From Murinocardiopsis flavida (lineage in GTDB: Bacteria; Actinomycetota; Actinomycetes; Streptosporangiales; Streptosporangiaceae): 64,000 nucleotides of DNA. The stretch is taken from positions 62,001 through 126,000 of the forward strand of contig NZ_PYGA01000018.1 in NCBI RefSeq assembly GCF_003014485.1, read 5' to 3'. Of this stretch, positions 24,296 to 33,602 are shown piece by piece (the first letter of the stretch is position 1; each line of letters begins with the position of its first letter). The position numbers and the translations under genes were made by a program. The notes below the pieces were generated by a model, which did not search any database, was not told the DNA's origin, and was given only the letters and a program-made list of their open reading frames with translations.

Positions 24296-27200
24296 ATGAG
24301 CCACCAGGTAGCGCGGACAGGAGGCGGGCTGCCGCCCGATCGTCGAGGGAGTGCTCCTGTCATCGCCGCCATCGGTGTCGGCGCCGCGGTCCTCCTCACC
24401 CTCTCGACCGTCCTCGGCATGCTCGACGTGCCCTCCGTCGTGCAGATCCTGATCACCGCCCCGAGCACGCTCGTCGGCGCGCTCGTGACCGTCTTCGGGC
24501 GGCCCCTCATCGATGTCGTCCGCGGCTGGTTCCGACCCTCGGCGACGCGGGCGCCCGCCGAACTGCCGATCTACAGCGAGCGGTTCACCGGCTACGTCGA
24601 CCAGATGGCCGGGATGAAGGCCCGCTTCGACCGGTTCCCGCGAGGCGGGCTGCGCGGGATGCTCCGGCCCCGCCCGCGACCGGGGACGCTCCCCGCCCGC
24701 TCCCCGCTGGTCGTCGCCGTCACCGGCGTGTCGGGCACCGGCAAGACCCAGCTGGTCACCCAGGTCGCCCATGAGATGGCCGACCGGTTCCCCGACGGCC
24801 AGCGCTGGGTCGACCTCTACGACGACCACGAAAGCGAGGCCCCGGAGGAGTTCCCGCCGCACCTGCCCGGCCCGGACAGCCCGGCGCGCATCCGGTGGCC
24901 GTGGAACCTGGGGCGCCGCGAGCCCGACAGTCCCGCGCCGAACGGGGCCGCCACCCGCGGGCCGGCGCCGCGCCGCACCGACAAGGTCCTCGTGGACCTG
25001 CTCCGGTCGCTCGGCGGCCGCCCCCGCACCGACGCGCCGCGCCAGGAGCTCATCCGCCTGTGGCGCACCCTGACCCACACCAAGCGGCTGCTCATCGTCC
25101 TCGACAACGCCAAGGACGCCGCGCAGGTGGCGGACCTGCTGCCCAACGGCCCCCGCTGCGCCGTGCTCATCACCAGCCGCCGCTCGTTCTCCGACGCGCC
25201 GTTCGAGTGCGACGAGTACGTCCTCAACGGCATCACCCGCGACGAGGGCCTGCGGCTGCTGGGCAAGCTCGCACCGGAATGGTTCGCGCCGGGAGCGGGC
25301 GCGGTGGACCGCTCGACCGCGCTCGCCATCGTCGACCGCTGCCACCGGCTGCCCCTTGCGCTGCGGCTGTGCGGGGGGCGGCTGGCGGCGCGGTCCGGGC
25401 CCAGCCCCACCGAGCTGCTGCGCGAACTCGACACGCTCGCCCGGAACCCGCTGCTGCACGCCACGGGCGGGTTCGCCACCGCCTTCGAGTACACGCTGAA
25501 GGAGTGCCGCCGGCTCGACCGGCTGCTGCTCAAGCGCATCGCCGACTCCGGGCTCTCATCGGTGTCGGCGTGGTCGGCCGCCGCCCTGCTGGACAGCTCC
25601 GTCGAGGTCGCCCAGGCGCGGCTGGCCGAGTTGCAGAACCGGTTCCTCGTCGCGGCGGTGCGCTCGGGCGACGGCCGCTACCGGCTGCACGACCTGATCC
25701 GCGACTTCCTGCGCCGGGTCACGCCCGACCAGATCGGCCTCGACCTCCAGGAGCGCGACGACTGGTCCGAGACAGAGAGCGACGCCGCCGCCGTCCGGCT
25801 GATCACCGCCTACACCTGGCTGGCCGAGCGCGCGGCGAACGCCATCGGCAGGGTCGACGCAGCGTTCGCCCAGCCGGAGACCACGGCGCTGCACCCCGAC
25901 CGCAAGTTCGGCATCCGCGAGCCCGCCGACCCCGACGCCTGGCTGGCGCGCGAACGCCGCTCCGTCCTCGCCTGCATCACCCTCGCCGAACGGCACGGCA
26001 ACCCCGAACTCGGCTGGCGGCTGGCCCGCGCCCTCACCTCCATGTGCCAGTCGCGCCGCGTGTACTGGGTCGACTGGGAGGAGAGCACCCGGGCGCAGGA
26101 GCGGACCGCGCACGCGTTCGGCGACCGGCTCGCCCTCGGCATGGCCCTGCTCGACTGCGCGGAGTTCACCGGCAACCAGGGCGACTACGAGCAGGGCGCG
26201 GAGTACGCGCTGAAGGCCCAGTCGATCCTGGGGCGGGTGGCCCGCCCCGACCCGTTGTGGCTGGCGCGCGCCCGCCGCGCCATCGGCGTGAACCTGCACC
26301 GCCGCGGCGACCTCGACGACGGCCTGCTGGAGCTCGCCGGGGCGGCGTCGGCGTTCGGCGCGCACGGCCAGGCGTGGTGGCGGGCCCGGACCCTCGCGAA
26401 CATGGCCGAGGTCCACAACCACCTCGACCTGCACCGCCGCGCCCAAGAGCTGGTCCTGGAGGCGTGCGCGCTGTTCGAGGCCGAGGGCGACTGGGAGCAG
26501 TACTACAAGGCCCGCGTCCTGCTCGCCGAGGTACTACCCGAACGGGGCCGGCACCTCTACGCCTGGTTCGTCCTGGTCGACGCGCGCAAGCGCTTCGAGG
26601 AGCGGGGCGACTCCTGGTACGTGGCGCGCTGCCTGCGCGCCTCGGCCGAACTCGACGGCGACGAGCTCACGCGCCAGTACAACAAGTGCGACGCCGCGCT
26701 CGCCCCCACCCGCAGGGACCGCGCGTGGTCCTGGCTGCGGTCGCGCCGCGGCCCCGTCGCCGACCCCGACCCCTCCGTTCTCTCCGCTGCGGAACAGGAG
26801 GCGAAGGAGCTGCTGGGGGAGTACTGGGAGGTGCGCGACTTCGAGTTCGGCCCGAACCCCGGCCGGACCCGCCGCGCCCGCCGCTACGCCGCGCGGGAGG
26901 AGTGGACCTTCGTCCGCCGCGTGCAGATGCTGAGCGAGGCCATCCGCATCTTCCAGGGCATGGGCGACCAGTGGGGGGTCAGCCGCACCCGGCTGGTGCT
27001 CGGCCGCGTGCAGATCCACAGCGGCGCGGTGGACGCCGGCGCGCAGACCATGCGCGCAGCGGCAGAGGGCTTCGACGAGCTGCGCGACCAGTGGTGGCAC
27101 GCGCGCTCCCACCTCCAGACCGCGCGGCACCTGTACAACGCCCGGCGCCCCCTGGAGGCCCTGCGGCACGCGCGCGACGCCGAGAAGGTGTACCGCAGGC

Positions 27201-27451
27201 TCGCCAACCACACCGGCCGAATCAGGGTGTTCACCCTGCTGGGGCGCATCCTCGAAACCCTCGAGGACAACGAGGGCGCCGAGCGCCACTGGCGGGAGGC
27301 GCTCGACGCGGCGCGCGAGCACGGCGAGGACGTGCGCCACCTCGACGCCTACGAGAACCTGCGCGGCATGCTCGGCCCCGACTGGGACGCCGACCCGCCC
27401 GACGCCGACACAAGGGTGGCCGAGGACGGCGACGGCGGCGACGCCCGCTGA
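24296..27451 (+). CDS. Membrane-anchored STAND (NB-ARC-like) NTPase with helical-repeat tail
   Basis: The 1051-residue protein has two hydrophobic segments near the N-terminus (about residues 20-42 and 46-68), then a STAND-type NTPase: P-loop GVSGTGKT at 144-151, Walker B LLIVLDNA at 265-272, a sensor-like LITSRR near 291 and the LPLALRL motif. A winged-helix-like segment (LHDLIRDFLR) is followed by about 450 residues of TPR-like helices. It resembles AfsR-type regulators without their DNA-binding domain, so it is probably a membrane-linked signalling ATPase. GGAGAGG precedes the ATG at 24296. No effector domain is visible, so a partner protein is expected. Confidence 0.85.
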   Translation: MSHQVARTGGGLPPDRRGSAPVIAAIGVGAAVLLTLSTVLGMLDVPSVVQILITAPSTLVGALVTVFGRPLIDVVRGWFRPSATRAPAELPIYSERFTGYVDQMAGMKARFDRFPRGGLRGMLRPRPRPGTLPARSPLVVAVTGVSGTGKTQLVTQVAHEMADRFPDGQRWVDLYDDHESEAPEEFPPHLPGPDSPARIRWPWNLGRREPDSPAPNGAATRGPAPRRTDKVLVDLLRSLGGRPRTDAPRQELIRLWRTLTHTKRLLIVLDNAKDAAQVADLLPNGPRCAVLITSRRSFSDAPFECDEYVLNGITRDEGLRLLGKLAPEWFAPGAGAVDRSTALAIVDRCHRLPLALRLCGGRLAARSGPSPTELLRELDTLARNPLLHATGGFATAFEYTLKECRRLDRLLLKRIADSGLSSVSAWSAAALLDSSVEVAQARLAELQNRFLVAAVRSGDGRYRLHDLIRDFLRRVTPDQIGLDLQERDDWSETESDAAAVRLITAYTWLAERAANAIGRVDAAFAQPETTALHPDRKFGIREPADPDAWLARERRSVLACITLAERHGNPELGWRLARALTSMCQSRRVYWVDWEESTRAQERTAHAFGDRLALGMALLDCAEFTGNQGDYEQGAEYALKAQSILGRVARPDPLWLARARRAIGVNLHRRGDLDDGLLELAGAASAFGAHGQAWWRARTLANMAEVHNHLDLHRRAQELVLEACALFEAEGDWEQYYKARVLLAEVLPERGRHLYAWFVLVDARKRFEERGDSWYVARCLRASAELDGDELTRQYNKCDAALAPTRRDRAWSWLRSRRGPVADPDPSVLSAAEQEAKELLGEYWEVRDFEFGPNPGRTRRARRYAAREEWTFVRRVQMLSEAIRIFQGMGDQWGVSRTRLVLGRVQIHSGAVDAGAQTMRAAAEGFDELRDQWWHARSHLQTARHLYNARRPLEALRHARDAEKVYRRLANHTGRIRVFTLLGRILETLEDNEGAERHWREALDAAREHGEDVRHLDAYENLRGMLGPDWDADPPDADTRVAEDGDGGDAR

Positions 27452-27527
27452 GTCAGGGCCGTCCGGGCGGGTCCGGCGGGGCGCCAGAATGGGGGCGATG
27501 GCGCGCGGGCGACGAAAGGGGTGCCGG

Positions 27528-28190
27528 ATGGGGTGGGGCGTTTGGGCGGCGGCCGCGGCGTGCGCCGGGAGCGCGGCGCTGGCGGTGCCGACCGCCTGGA
27601 CCTACGCCGCCAGCGCGCGGCACCGGTACACCCCCGGTGCGGTCCCGGCGCGGCGCGTGGCGCTCGTCCTGGGCGCGGCGGCGTGGGCGTCGGGCCCTTC
27701 ACCGATGCTGGCCCGCCGCCTCGACCTCGGCGCCCGGCTGCTCGCCGAGGGCCGGGTGGGCGCGATCCTCGTCAGCGGCGACAACCGCGCGGTGTCCGGC
27801 CACGAGACCGACACCATGGCCGAATACCTGGTCGGCAACGGAGTGCCGAAGGAGCACATCGCCGCCGACCCCGCCGGGCTGCGCACCTGGGACAGCTGCG
27901 TGCGGGCCCGCGACGTTTACGGAGTCCGCTCGGTCGTGGTCGTGACCCAGGCGTTCCACCTGCCGCGCGCCGTCGCGGTGGCGCGGGCCGCCGGACTGGA
28001 CGCGGTGGGGGTGGGCGACCCCAGCCTGCGCCGCCGCTCCCGCGCCACCATGTACGGCTACGCCCGCGAGGTCGTCGCGAACGCGAAGGCGCTGGGCGAC
28101 GTCGTGCTCAGGTCGGCGCCCGCCCAGGACGGCCCGTCGGACCCGGAGGCCGTCCGCAGGCTCGCCGCGGCCCGGCCGCCGAACCCCTAG
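27528..28190 (+). CDS. SanA/YdcF-like (DUF218) membrane-anchored protein, copy 1
   Basis: The 220-residue protein has one N-terminal membrane helix and a DUF218 domain: VALVLGAAAWASGPSPMLAR, AILVSGDNRAV with ETDTMAEYLV, TWDSCVRARDVYGV, VVVTQAFHLPRA, and GYAREVVANAKA. SanA/ElyC relatives act on the envelope, affecting vancomycin barrier or lipid carriers, but no reaction is established. The ATG at 27528 was chosen because AAAGGGG sits 6 bases upstream; ATGs at 27489 and 27498 would add an Arg-rich start. A close relative lies on the other strand at 29714-30397. Confidence 0.85.
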   Translation: MGWGVWAAAAACAGSAALAVPTAWTYAASARHRYTPGAVPARRVALVLGAAAWASGPSPMLARRLDLGARLLAEGRVGAILVSGDNRAVSGHETDTMAEYLVGNGVPKEHIAADPAGLRTWDSCVRARDVYGVRSVVVVTQAFHLPRAVAVARAAGLDAVGVGDPSLRRRSRATMYGYAREVVANAKALGDVVLRSAPAQDGPSDPEAVRRLAAARPPNP

Positions 28191-28420
28191 CGCCCTTCTC
28201 GTCCGGGTGCCGCGCCCCTGAGCCATTCTCGTTCGGGTGCCGCGCGCCGGGGCCCTGCGGTACAGGGCCGCGCGCCCCGCCCCCCGCACGGCGCGCGGGC
28301 GTTCCCATACGCGGGACAATGGGCGTGGATCCCCGACGAGGAGCGCTCCGCCCGCCCGGCTCGACCGGGCACCCGCCCGGGCGCGCACCCCCGACCGCAG
28401 TGCAGATGGAGGACGACGAC

Positions 28421-29701
28421 GTGAGCAACGGACCCGTGCAGGGCGCGGACGACATCGACTGGGCCGCTCTGGCCCCCGACCGGGGCGCGGAGATCCCCGA
28501 GCTGCTGCGCGCCCTCGCCGACCCCGCGCGCGCCGTCGACGCGGTGCGGGACCTGCACGAGATCCTGGTGTTCCCCAGCGCGGGCAACCCGGCGGCGCCC
28601 AAAGCGGTGGACTTCCTGGTCGACATCGCCCGCGCGGCGTCGCCCGCCGACGCGTGGCCGGTCCTGAACCTGCTGCACGAGCTGGCGGTGTCCGCCGCGG
28701 CCGACCACCTCCCGCAGCGGCGCGACGTCGCCCTGTGGCGCGACGAGGTCGCCTGGGCCGACGGCAGTGACGACGACGCCGTCCGCGCCCAGTACGCGGA
28801 GTGGCTGGCCGACGCCCCGGACGAGCAGCAGTACCGCCGGATGCGCCACCGGGCCGACGCCGTCGCGCCCGACGGCGGCCCCGCGCTGCTCCGGTCCGAG
28901 CTCGACACCTACGACGCGATCAAGGCCCGGATCGACGACCTGCTGCCGCTGCTGCGCGGCGCGGTGAACCGGAGGGGGCTCGACTCCGCCGCCGAGTGGA
29001 CCGCCTACCTGCTCGCCTGGTTCCCCGAAGAGGCCGCGAAGATCACCGGGGCTATCACGGCCGCCGTCGCCGATGTGAACCCGGGCGGCTGGCCCGACCC
29101 GCTGGGCGCCGAGGTGTTCGCGCTGGGCATGCTCGCCGACCCCGACGACATCACCACGACGATCTACCTCGGCCAGCAGCTCCTCTCCCGCGGCCCCGAC
29201 AAGGCGCTGGCCGCCGCGGTCGGGCTCGGCCTGATCCACGGCGAGGGCGCGCCGCAGCAGTGCGTGGACGTGATCGAGGAGAAGGCCGAGTCGCTCGACG
29301 AGACGTTCGGGGTGGCGTGGCCGTCCTCCGCGGGGAGCGAGCCCGCCGAACTGGGCCGGCTCGCCCTGGGGGCGCTGGGCGAGCGGAGCCGCCGGGTGCG
29401 GATCTCCACCCTGCCCGACGGCTTCGAGGCGACCGCCGGTGTGGGCGAGGCGCCGCTGGTGGGCGACGCGCTCGCGCTGGCGTTCGGCCCCCGCAGGGAG
29501 CAGCACAAGCCGGCCGCGGCCGACGCGTTCGACGGCTACGACGGCGACCGGCAGGAGGTGCTGTGGGCGATCGCCGGCCTGCCCGAGGAGCAGTGGGAGT
29601 CCGCCGACATCCCAGCCGACCTGGAGGTGTGGGGGCTGCCCTCGGAGTACGAGGCGTTCCTCGAGTTCACCGGGGCCGTCGACGCCGACGACGAGGGGTA
29701 G
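28421..29701 (+). CDS. Helical-repeat protein of unknown function
   Basis: The 426-residue acidic, Ala/Leu-rich protein (VSNGPVQGADDIDW start) contains repeated two-helix units such as ALADPARAVDAVRDLHEILV and GLGLIHGEGAPQ, consistent with HEAT-like repeats, and a C-terminal Trp-containing region (EEQWESADIPADLEVWGLPS). No catalytic motif, signal or membrane helix is seen, and I do not recognise the family. A GTG start was chosen because GGAGG lies 8 bases before it; an ATG 15 bases upstream overlaps that site. It lies between two SanA-like genes. Confidence 0.78.
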   Translation: MSNGPVQGADDIDWAALAPDRGAEIPELLRALADPARAVDAVRDLHEILVFPSAGNPAAPKAVDFLVDIARAASPADAWPVLNLLHELAVSAAADHLPQRRDVALWRDEVAWADGSDDDAVRAQYAEWLADAPDEQQYRRMRHRADAVAPDGGPALLRSELDTYDAIKARIDDLLPLLRGAVNRRGLDSAAEWTAYLLAWFPEEAAKITGAITAAVADVNPGGWPDPLGAEVFALGMLADPDDITTTIYLGQQLLSRGPDKALAAAVGLGLIHGEGAPQQCVDVIEEKAESLDETFGVAWPSSAGSEPAELGRLALGALGERSRRVRISTLPDGFEATAGVGEAPLVGDALALAFGPRREQHKPAAADAFDGYDGDRQEVLWAIAGLPEEQWESADIPADLEVWGLPSEYEAFLEFTGAVDADDEG

Positions 29702-29713
29702 CGGCCGCCGCCC

Positions 29714-30397
29714 TCAGTCCCGCGGGGCCCGGAGCGCCTCGGCGACGCTGGACTCCCGCGGGCCGAGGAACGTGGGGTCGGGCCGCACCGCCGAGTCGAC
29801 CACGGCCGGGACCGCTGCGGGCAGCTCGCGCAGGTAGCCGTATGCCGAGTCGGTGGGGTAGGTGTCGCCCTGGTGGTCGCCTACCCCCGCCGTGTCGATC
29901 CCGGCGGCCCGGCACAGCGCCACCGCGCGCGGCAGGTGGAAGTCCTGGGTGACGACCGTCGCGGCACCGACCCCGAAGATCCTGCGGGCCCGCACGCACG
30001 ACTCCCAGGTGGAGAACCCGGCGTGGTCGTTGGCGATCTTGGCGTCCGGCACCCCGGCCGCCACCAGGTAGTCGCGCATGCCGCCCACCTCGTCGTAGTC
30101 GTCGCGGCTGTTGTCGCCGCTGACGAGGATCGCCTCGGCCTTGCCCCGGTCGTAGAGGTCGACGGCGATGTCGAGCCGCCCCGCGAGGAACGGGGTGGGT
30201 TCGCCGCTCGGTGTGAGCCCGGCCCCGAGCACGATCGCCACGGGCCGCCGCGGCGCGTCGGCGGCGGCGTGGCGCCCGTCGGCGGTCGAGGCGTACAGCC
30301 ACACGCTCGGCACCGCACCCAGGAGCGGCAGGGCGATCAGCGCCGCCGCGATCCACCGCGCGCGCCGCCGCGCCCATGTCCACACTGCTGATCCCAT
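29714..30397 (-). CDS. SanA/YdcF-like (DUF218) membrane-anchored protein, copy 2
   Basis: The 227-residue protein starts with an Arg-flanked membrane helix (ARWIAAALIALPLLGAVPSV) and then follows copy 1 motif by motif: VAIVLGAGLTPSGEP, AILVSGDNS, TWESCVRARRIFGV, VVTQDFHLPRAVALC, and GYLRELPAAVPAV. It converges on the helical-repeat gene with only 12 bases between stops, and lies 61 bases downstream of the sugar permease, so it may be the last gene of that transcript. The ATG at 30397 is the first convenient start; its ribosome site is too close, so the exact start is uncertain. The two copies are clearly paralogous. Confidence 0.85.
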   Translation of the reverse strand: MGSAVWTWARRRARWIAAALIALPLLGAVPSVWLYASTADGRHAAADAPRRPVAIVLGAGLTPSGEPTPFLAGRLDIAVDLYDRGKAEAILVSGDNSRDDYDEVGGMRDYLVAAGVPDAKIANDHAGFSTWESCVRARRIFGVGAATVVTQDFHLPRAVALCRAAGIDTAGVGDHQGDTYPTDSAYGYLRELPAAVPAVVDSAVRPDPTFLGPRESSVAEALRAPRD

Positions 30398-30458
30398 CTC
30401 CCATGGACGGACGGCGGCCCGCGCCGGTTCCCGGCGCGGGCCGCCGGTCACGGGCCGG

Positions 30459-31346
30459 TCACCGGCCGATGCCCGCCGTCAGCCCGTCGACGATCTGCCG
30501 GGTCGCCAGGACGAACAGCACCACCAGCGGCAGCGTGGTGATCACCAGCCCCGCGTACAGCAGCGACTGGTTGAGCCCGTACTCGGTGAAGAACGCGGTG
30601 AGCCCGACCGGCAGGGTGTACTTCTCGCTGTCGCGCAGCAGCACCAGCGGGAAGAAGAAGTCGTTCCACAGCTGGATGCCCTGGAACAGCATCACGGTCG
30701 CGAGCGCCGGCCGCACCTGGGGCAGCATGATCTGCGCGAACAGCCGGAACTCCCCGGTCCCGTCGATGCGCGCCGCCTCGGCGAGCTCGGCGGGCACCTG
30801 GCGGAAGAACGCGGTCAGGATGAACACGGCGAACGGGACCCCGCTCGCCGCGTAGACCAGCAGCAGCCCCCACAGCGAGTCGAGCAGGTCCAACGAGTTG
30901 AACAGGTAGAACACGGGGACGATGCCCAGCCGGATCGGGATCATCAGCCCCGCGATGAGGTACGCGAGCAGTACGCCGGCGCCGAAGAACGAGTACCGTC
31001 CCAGGACGTAGGCGGCGAGTACCGCCACCGCCGTGCCGAGCAGCACCGCGCCGACGGTCACCAGCGCCGAGTTCAGGAAGTACGTGCCGAAGTCGGCCTC
31101 GACCCAGGCGCGGACGTAGTTGTCGAACGCGGGCCGGGTCGGCAGGCCGAGCGGGTCGGCGCGCAACTCGGCCTCTGGGCGCAGCGAGCTGATCAGCATC
31201 AGCACGAGCGGCGCCAGGGCGACGACGGCATAGCCCCACAGCAGCAGCCGCACGGCGAGGTCGCCGACCACCGGCGCGCGCCCGCGCCCGCGCCCGCGGC
31301 GGCGCGCCGCCGCGGGCGGCGCTGCTGGGGGAGCGGCGGCGGTCAT
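30459..31346 (-). CDS. Sugar ABC transporter permease, MalG-type
   Basis: The 295-residue protein has six hydrophobic segments and the CUT1 inner-membrane signature with the EAA loop (ELAEAARIDGTGEFRLFAQI then MLPQVRPALA), which docks the ATPase. Its start codon overlaps the upstream permease stop as ATGA. It forms the importer with the permease at 31343 and the binding protein at 32278. No ATPase gene is present, as is common in actinomycetes where a shared MsiK-type ATPase serves several importers. Proximity to murQ suggests MurNAc or a muropeptide sugar as cargo (inference). Confidence 0.94.
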   Translation of the reverse strand: MTAAAPPAAPPAAARRRGRGRGRAPVVGDLAVRLLLWGYAVVALAPLVLMLISSLRPEAELRADPLGLPTRPAFDNYVRAWVEADFGTYFLNSALVTVGAVLLGTAVAVLAAYVLGRYSFFGAGVLLAYLIAGLMIPIRLGIVPVFYLFNSLDLLDSLWGLLLVYAASGVPFAVFILTAFFRQVPAELAEAARIDGTGEFRLFAQIMLPQVRPALATVMLFQGIQLWNDFFFPLVLLRDSEKYTLPVGLTAFFTEYGLNQSLLYAGLVITTLPLVVLFVLATRQIVDGLTAGIGR

Positions 31347-32281
31347 CGCAGACCAGCCTCCTTCCTGCGCAGGTAGCCGGTCGCGAGGATGGACACCCCG
31401 AAGATGAACAGGAACATCACGACGGCGAGCGCCGACGCCTGCCCGATGGCGCCGGGGTCGGGGTTGTTGAACGCGGTCCGGTAGAACAGCAGCCCGAGGA
31501 CGTCGGTCGCGCCGGCCGGCGCGCCCTGCGACCCCTGCATCGCGTACACCAGGTCGAGGATGTTCATGTTCCCCACGAAGGTCAGGACGGTGACGATGCC
31601 GATGGCGGGGGTCAGCAGCGGCAGGGTCACGTGCCGGAACGCGCGCCATGCCGTCGCGCCGTCGACCCGGGCCGCCTCCTCGTACTCCGGCGGGATCCCC
31701 GCCAGCGCCGCGCTGAACAGCAGCATCGGGAACCCGATCCACTGCCACGCGTTCACCAGGATCAGGGTCGGCAGCGCAAGGGCCGGGTCGCCGGTCCACG
31801 GCTGGGCGAGCGCGTCGAGGCCCACCGCGCGCAGCGCGGCGTTCACGGCGCCGAACTGCGGGCTGAGCATCAGGCTCCACAGGTAGCCCACCACGATGGG
31901 GCTGACCAGGTGCGGCAGGACGTAGGCCGTCTGGAGGAAGCGGCGGCCCCAGCGGGCGCGGCGCAGCAGGACGGCGAACGCCAGCCCGAACGTGGTCTGT
32001 ACCAGCATCGTCCCCGCGAAGAAGACCATGTTGTGCCCGAACGCGCGCCACAACCGGTCGCCGTACACGCCGCTGAACAACCGGGTGAAGTTGTCCAGGC
32101 CGGCGAACCCCAGCGGCCGGGTGCCCTGCCAGGTGAACAGGCTGTACTGGAGGGCGCTGACCAGCGGGTAGACGATGAACAGCGAGTAGAGCAGCAGAGC
32201 GGGGGCGAGGAACAGCGCGAGCACCCACCAGGGCGGGCGCCCGCGCGTGGACCGCGCCGACGAGCGCGCGCTCCGGATCAT
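31343..32281 (-). CDS. Sugar ABC transporter permease, MalF-type
   Basis: The 312-residue protein has six predicted membrane helices, with APALLLYSLFIVYPLV in the first, and the EAA loop EEAARVDGATAWRAFRHVTL. Its ATG overlaps the stop of the upstream binding-protein gene, and its own stop overlaps the start of the second permease, so the three genes are translationally coupled. It is a CUT1 permease. Cargo is inferred from context only. Confidence 0.94.
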   Translation of the reverse strand: MIRSARSSARSTRGRPPWWVLALFLAPALLLYSLFIVYPLVSALQYSLFTWQGTRPLGFAGLDNFTRLFSGVYGDRLWRAFGHNMVFFAGTMLVQTTFGLAFAVLLRRARWGRRFLQTAYVLPHLVSPIVVGYLWSLMLSPQFGAVNAALRAVGLDALAQPWTGDPALALPTLILVNAWQWIGFPMLLFSAALAGIPPEYEEAARVDGATAWRAFRHVTLPLLTPAIGIVTVLTFVGNMNILDLVYAMQGSQGAPAGATDVLGLLFYRTAFNNPDPGAIGQASALAVVMFLFIFGVSILATGYLRRKEAGLR

Positions 32282-33561
32282 TCCTCGGGCTTGAACCACG
32301 CCGAGATCTCCTTCTGGATCTGCTCGCCCGCCTCCTTCTCGGACGCGTCACCCAGCAGCATGCTCGCCAGTGCGGCACCCTCGGCGTCGCGGCCCATCGG
32401 GTCGCCGTAGCCGAAGTACACGCCCTGCATGTAGGGGGTGCCGTGGTCGGCGTAGTCGGCCTGCATCTTCGCGAGCAGCGGGTCGTCCGGTGTCACGCCG
32501 GGGACGGCGGAGATCTGCCCGAGCTCCTTGGAGAACGCCGAGCCGAACTCCTTGGTGGCCATCCACTCGACCAGCTTGGTGGCGGCCTCCTTGTTGCCGG
32601 AGGCGGCGTTGACGCCGTAGGAGCCGTCGGCGAACCCGGGGGTCAGCGGGTGGTCGATCACGGCGCCGGGCGCAGGGGGCGCGTCGAACGAGCCGATCTT
32701 CAGGTCGGGGTCTGCGGCGCGGAACGGCGCGAGCTCGTAGCCCCCTCCGGGGTACATCGCCGCCTTCCCGCTGGTGAACAGGGTCTGGGCGTCGGTGTAG
32801 CTGACGGCCGTCGAGTCGGGCGGCAGGTACGGTTCGAGGTCGGCGATGGTCTTCAGGGACGCCGTGTAGTCGGGGTCGGTGAAGTCCTTCTCGCCCTTGA
32901 GGACCTCCTGGGCGAACCCGTTGCCGCCGGCGCGGGTGGCGCCGAGCGTCTCGCGCATGATGGCGAGCACCCACGGCTCCTTGCCGGAGGTCGCGAACGG
33001 GATGACGTCGGCCTTCTTCAGCCTCTTCGCGGCCGACACCATGTCGTCCCAGGTCTTGGGCTCCTCGATGTCGTGCTCGGCGAAGATCTTCTCGTTGTAG
33101 AGGACGCTGAAGGTCTGCACGGCGAAGGGGACGCCGTAGAGCTTGCCGTCGCCCTTGCCGCGCGCCGCGTCGACGGTCTCCTCCGGCCACTCCAACAGGT
33201 CGACCTTGTCGTCGAGCGGGACGAGCTGGTCGGCCTCGATGAACGCCTGCACGGGCCCGTAGGGCTTGAGCTGCACGACGTCGGGGCCGCCGCTCTCCTG
33301 CGAGAGCCCGGTTTGCAGGATGGTGGGGTACTCGGTGTTCTTGTGGCCCTTGAACTCCACGGTGATACCGGGGTTGGCCTCCTCGAACGCGGCGAAGATC
33401 TTCTTGTAGCCCGCGGCGTCCTCGGGCCGCCAGCTCCATACGGTGACGGTCGCCTCGTCGCCTTCGCCGCCGCCCCCGGTGCTGGGGGCGCAGGCGGTGG
33501 TCGCGGTCAGGGCGAGTGCCGCGGCGCACGCGGCCAGGATCACGGGTCTGTTCTCGGGCAT
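32278..33561 (-). CDS. Sugar ABC transporter substrate-binding lipoprotein
   Basis: The 427-residue protein has a lipoprotein signal (LAACAAALALTATTAC) and a Gly/Ser linker, then an extracellular solute-binding protein family 1 fold: TVTVWSWRPEDAAGYKKIF, FEEANPGITVEFKG, VPFAVQTFSVLYNEKIFAEH and YPGGGYELAPF. It would be anchored outside the cell by its N-terminal Cys and present a sugar to the two permeases. AAGGGG precedes the start. It follows murQ by 41 bases in the same direction. Confidence 0.94.
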   Translation of the reverse strand: MPENRPVILAACAAALALTATTACAPSTGGGGEGDEATVTVWSWRPEDAAGYKKIFAAFEEANPGITVEFKGHKNTEYPTILQTGLSQESGGPDVVQLKPYGPVQAFIEADQLVPLDDKVDLLEWPEETVDAARGKGDGKLYGVPFAVQTFSVLYNEKIFAEHDIEEPKTWDDMVSAAKRLKKADVIPFATSGKEPWVLAIMRETLGATRAGGNGFAQEVLKGEKDFTDPDYTASLKTIADLEPYLPPDSTAVSYTDAQTLFTSGKAAMYPGGGYELAPFRAADPDLKIGSFDAPPAPGAVIDHPLTPGFADGSYGVNAASGNKEAATKLVEWMATKEFGSAFSKELGQISAVPGVTPDDPLLAKMQADYADHGTPYMQGVYFGYGDPMGRDAEGAALASMLLGDASEKEAGEQIQKEISAWFKPEE

Positions 33562-33602
33562 TGGGAGGGCCCCTTTTTGTGCTTGGTGTTCGGTTGTGCG
33601 GC

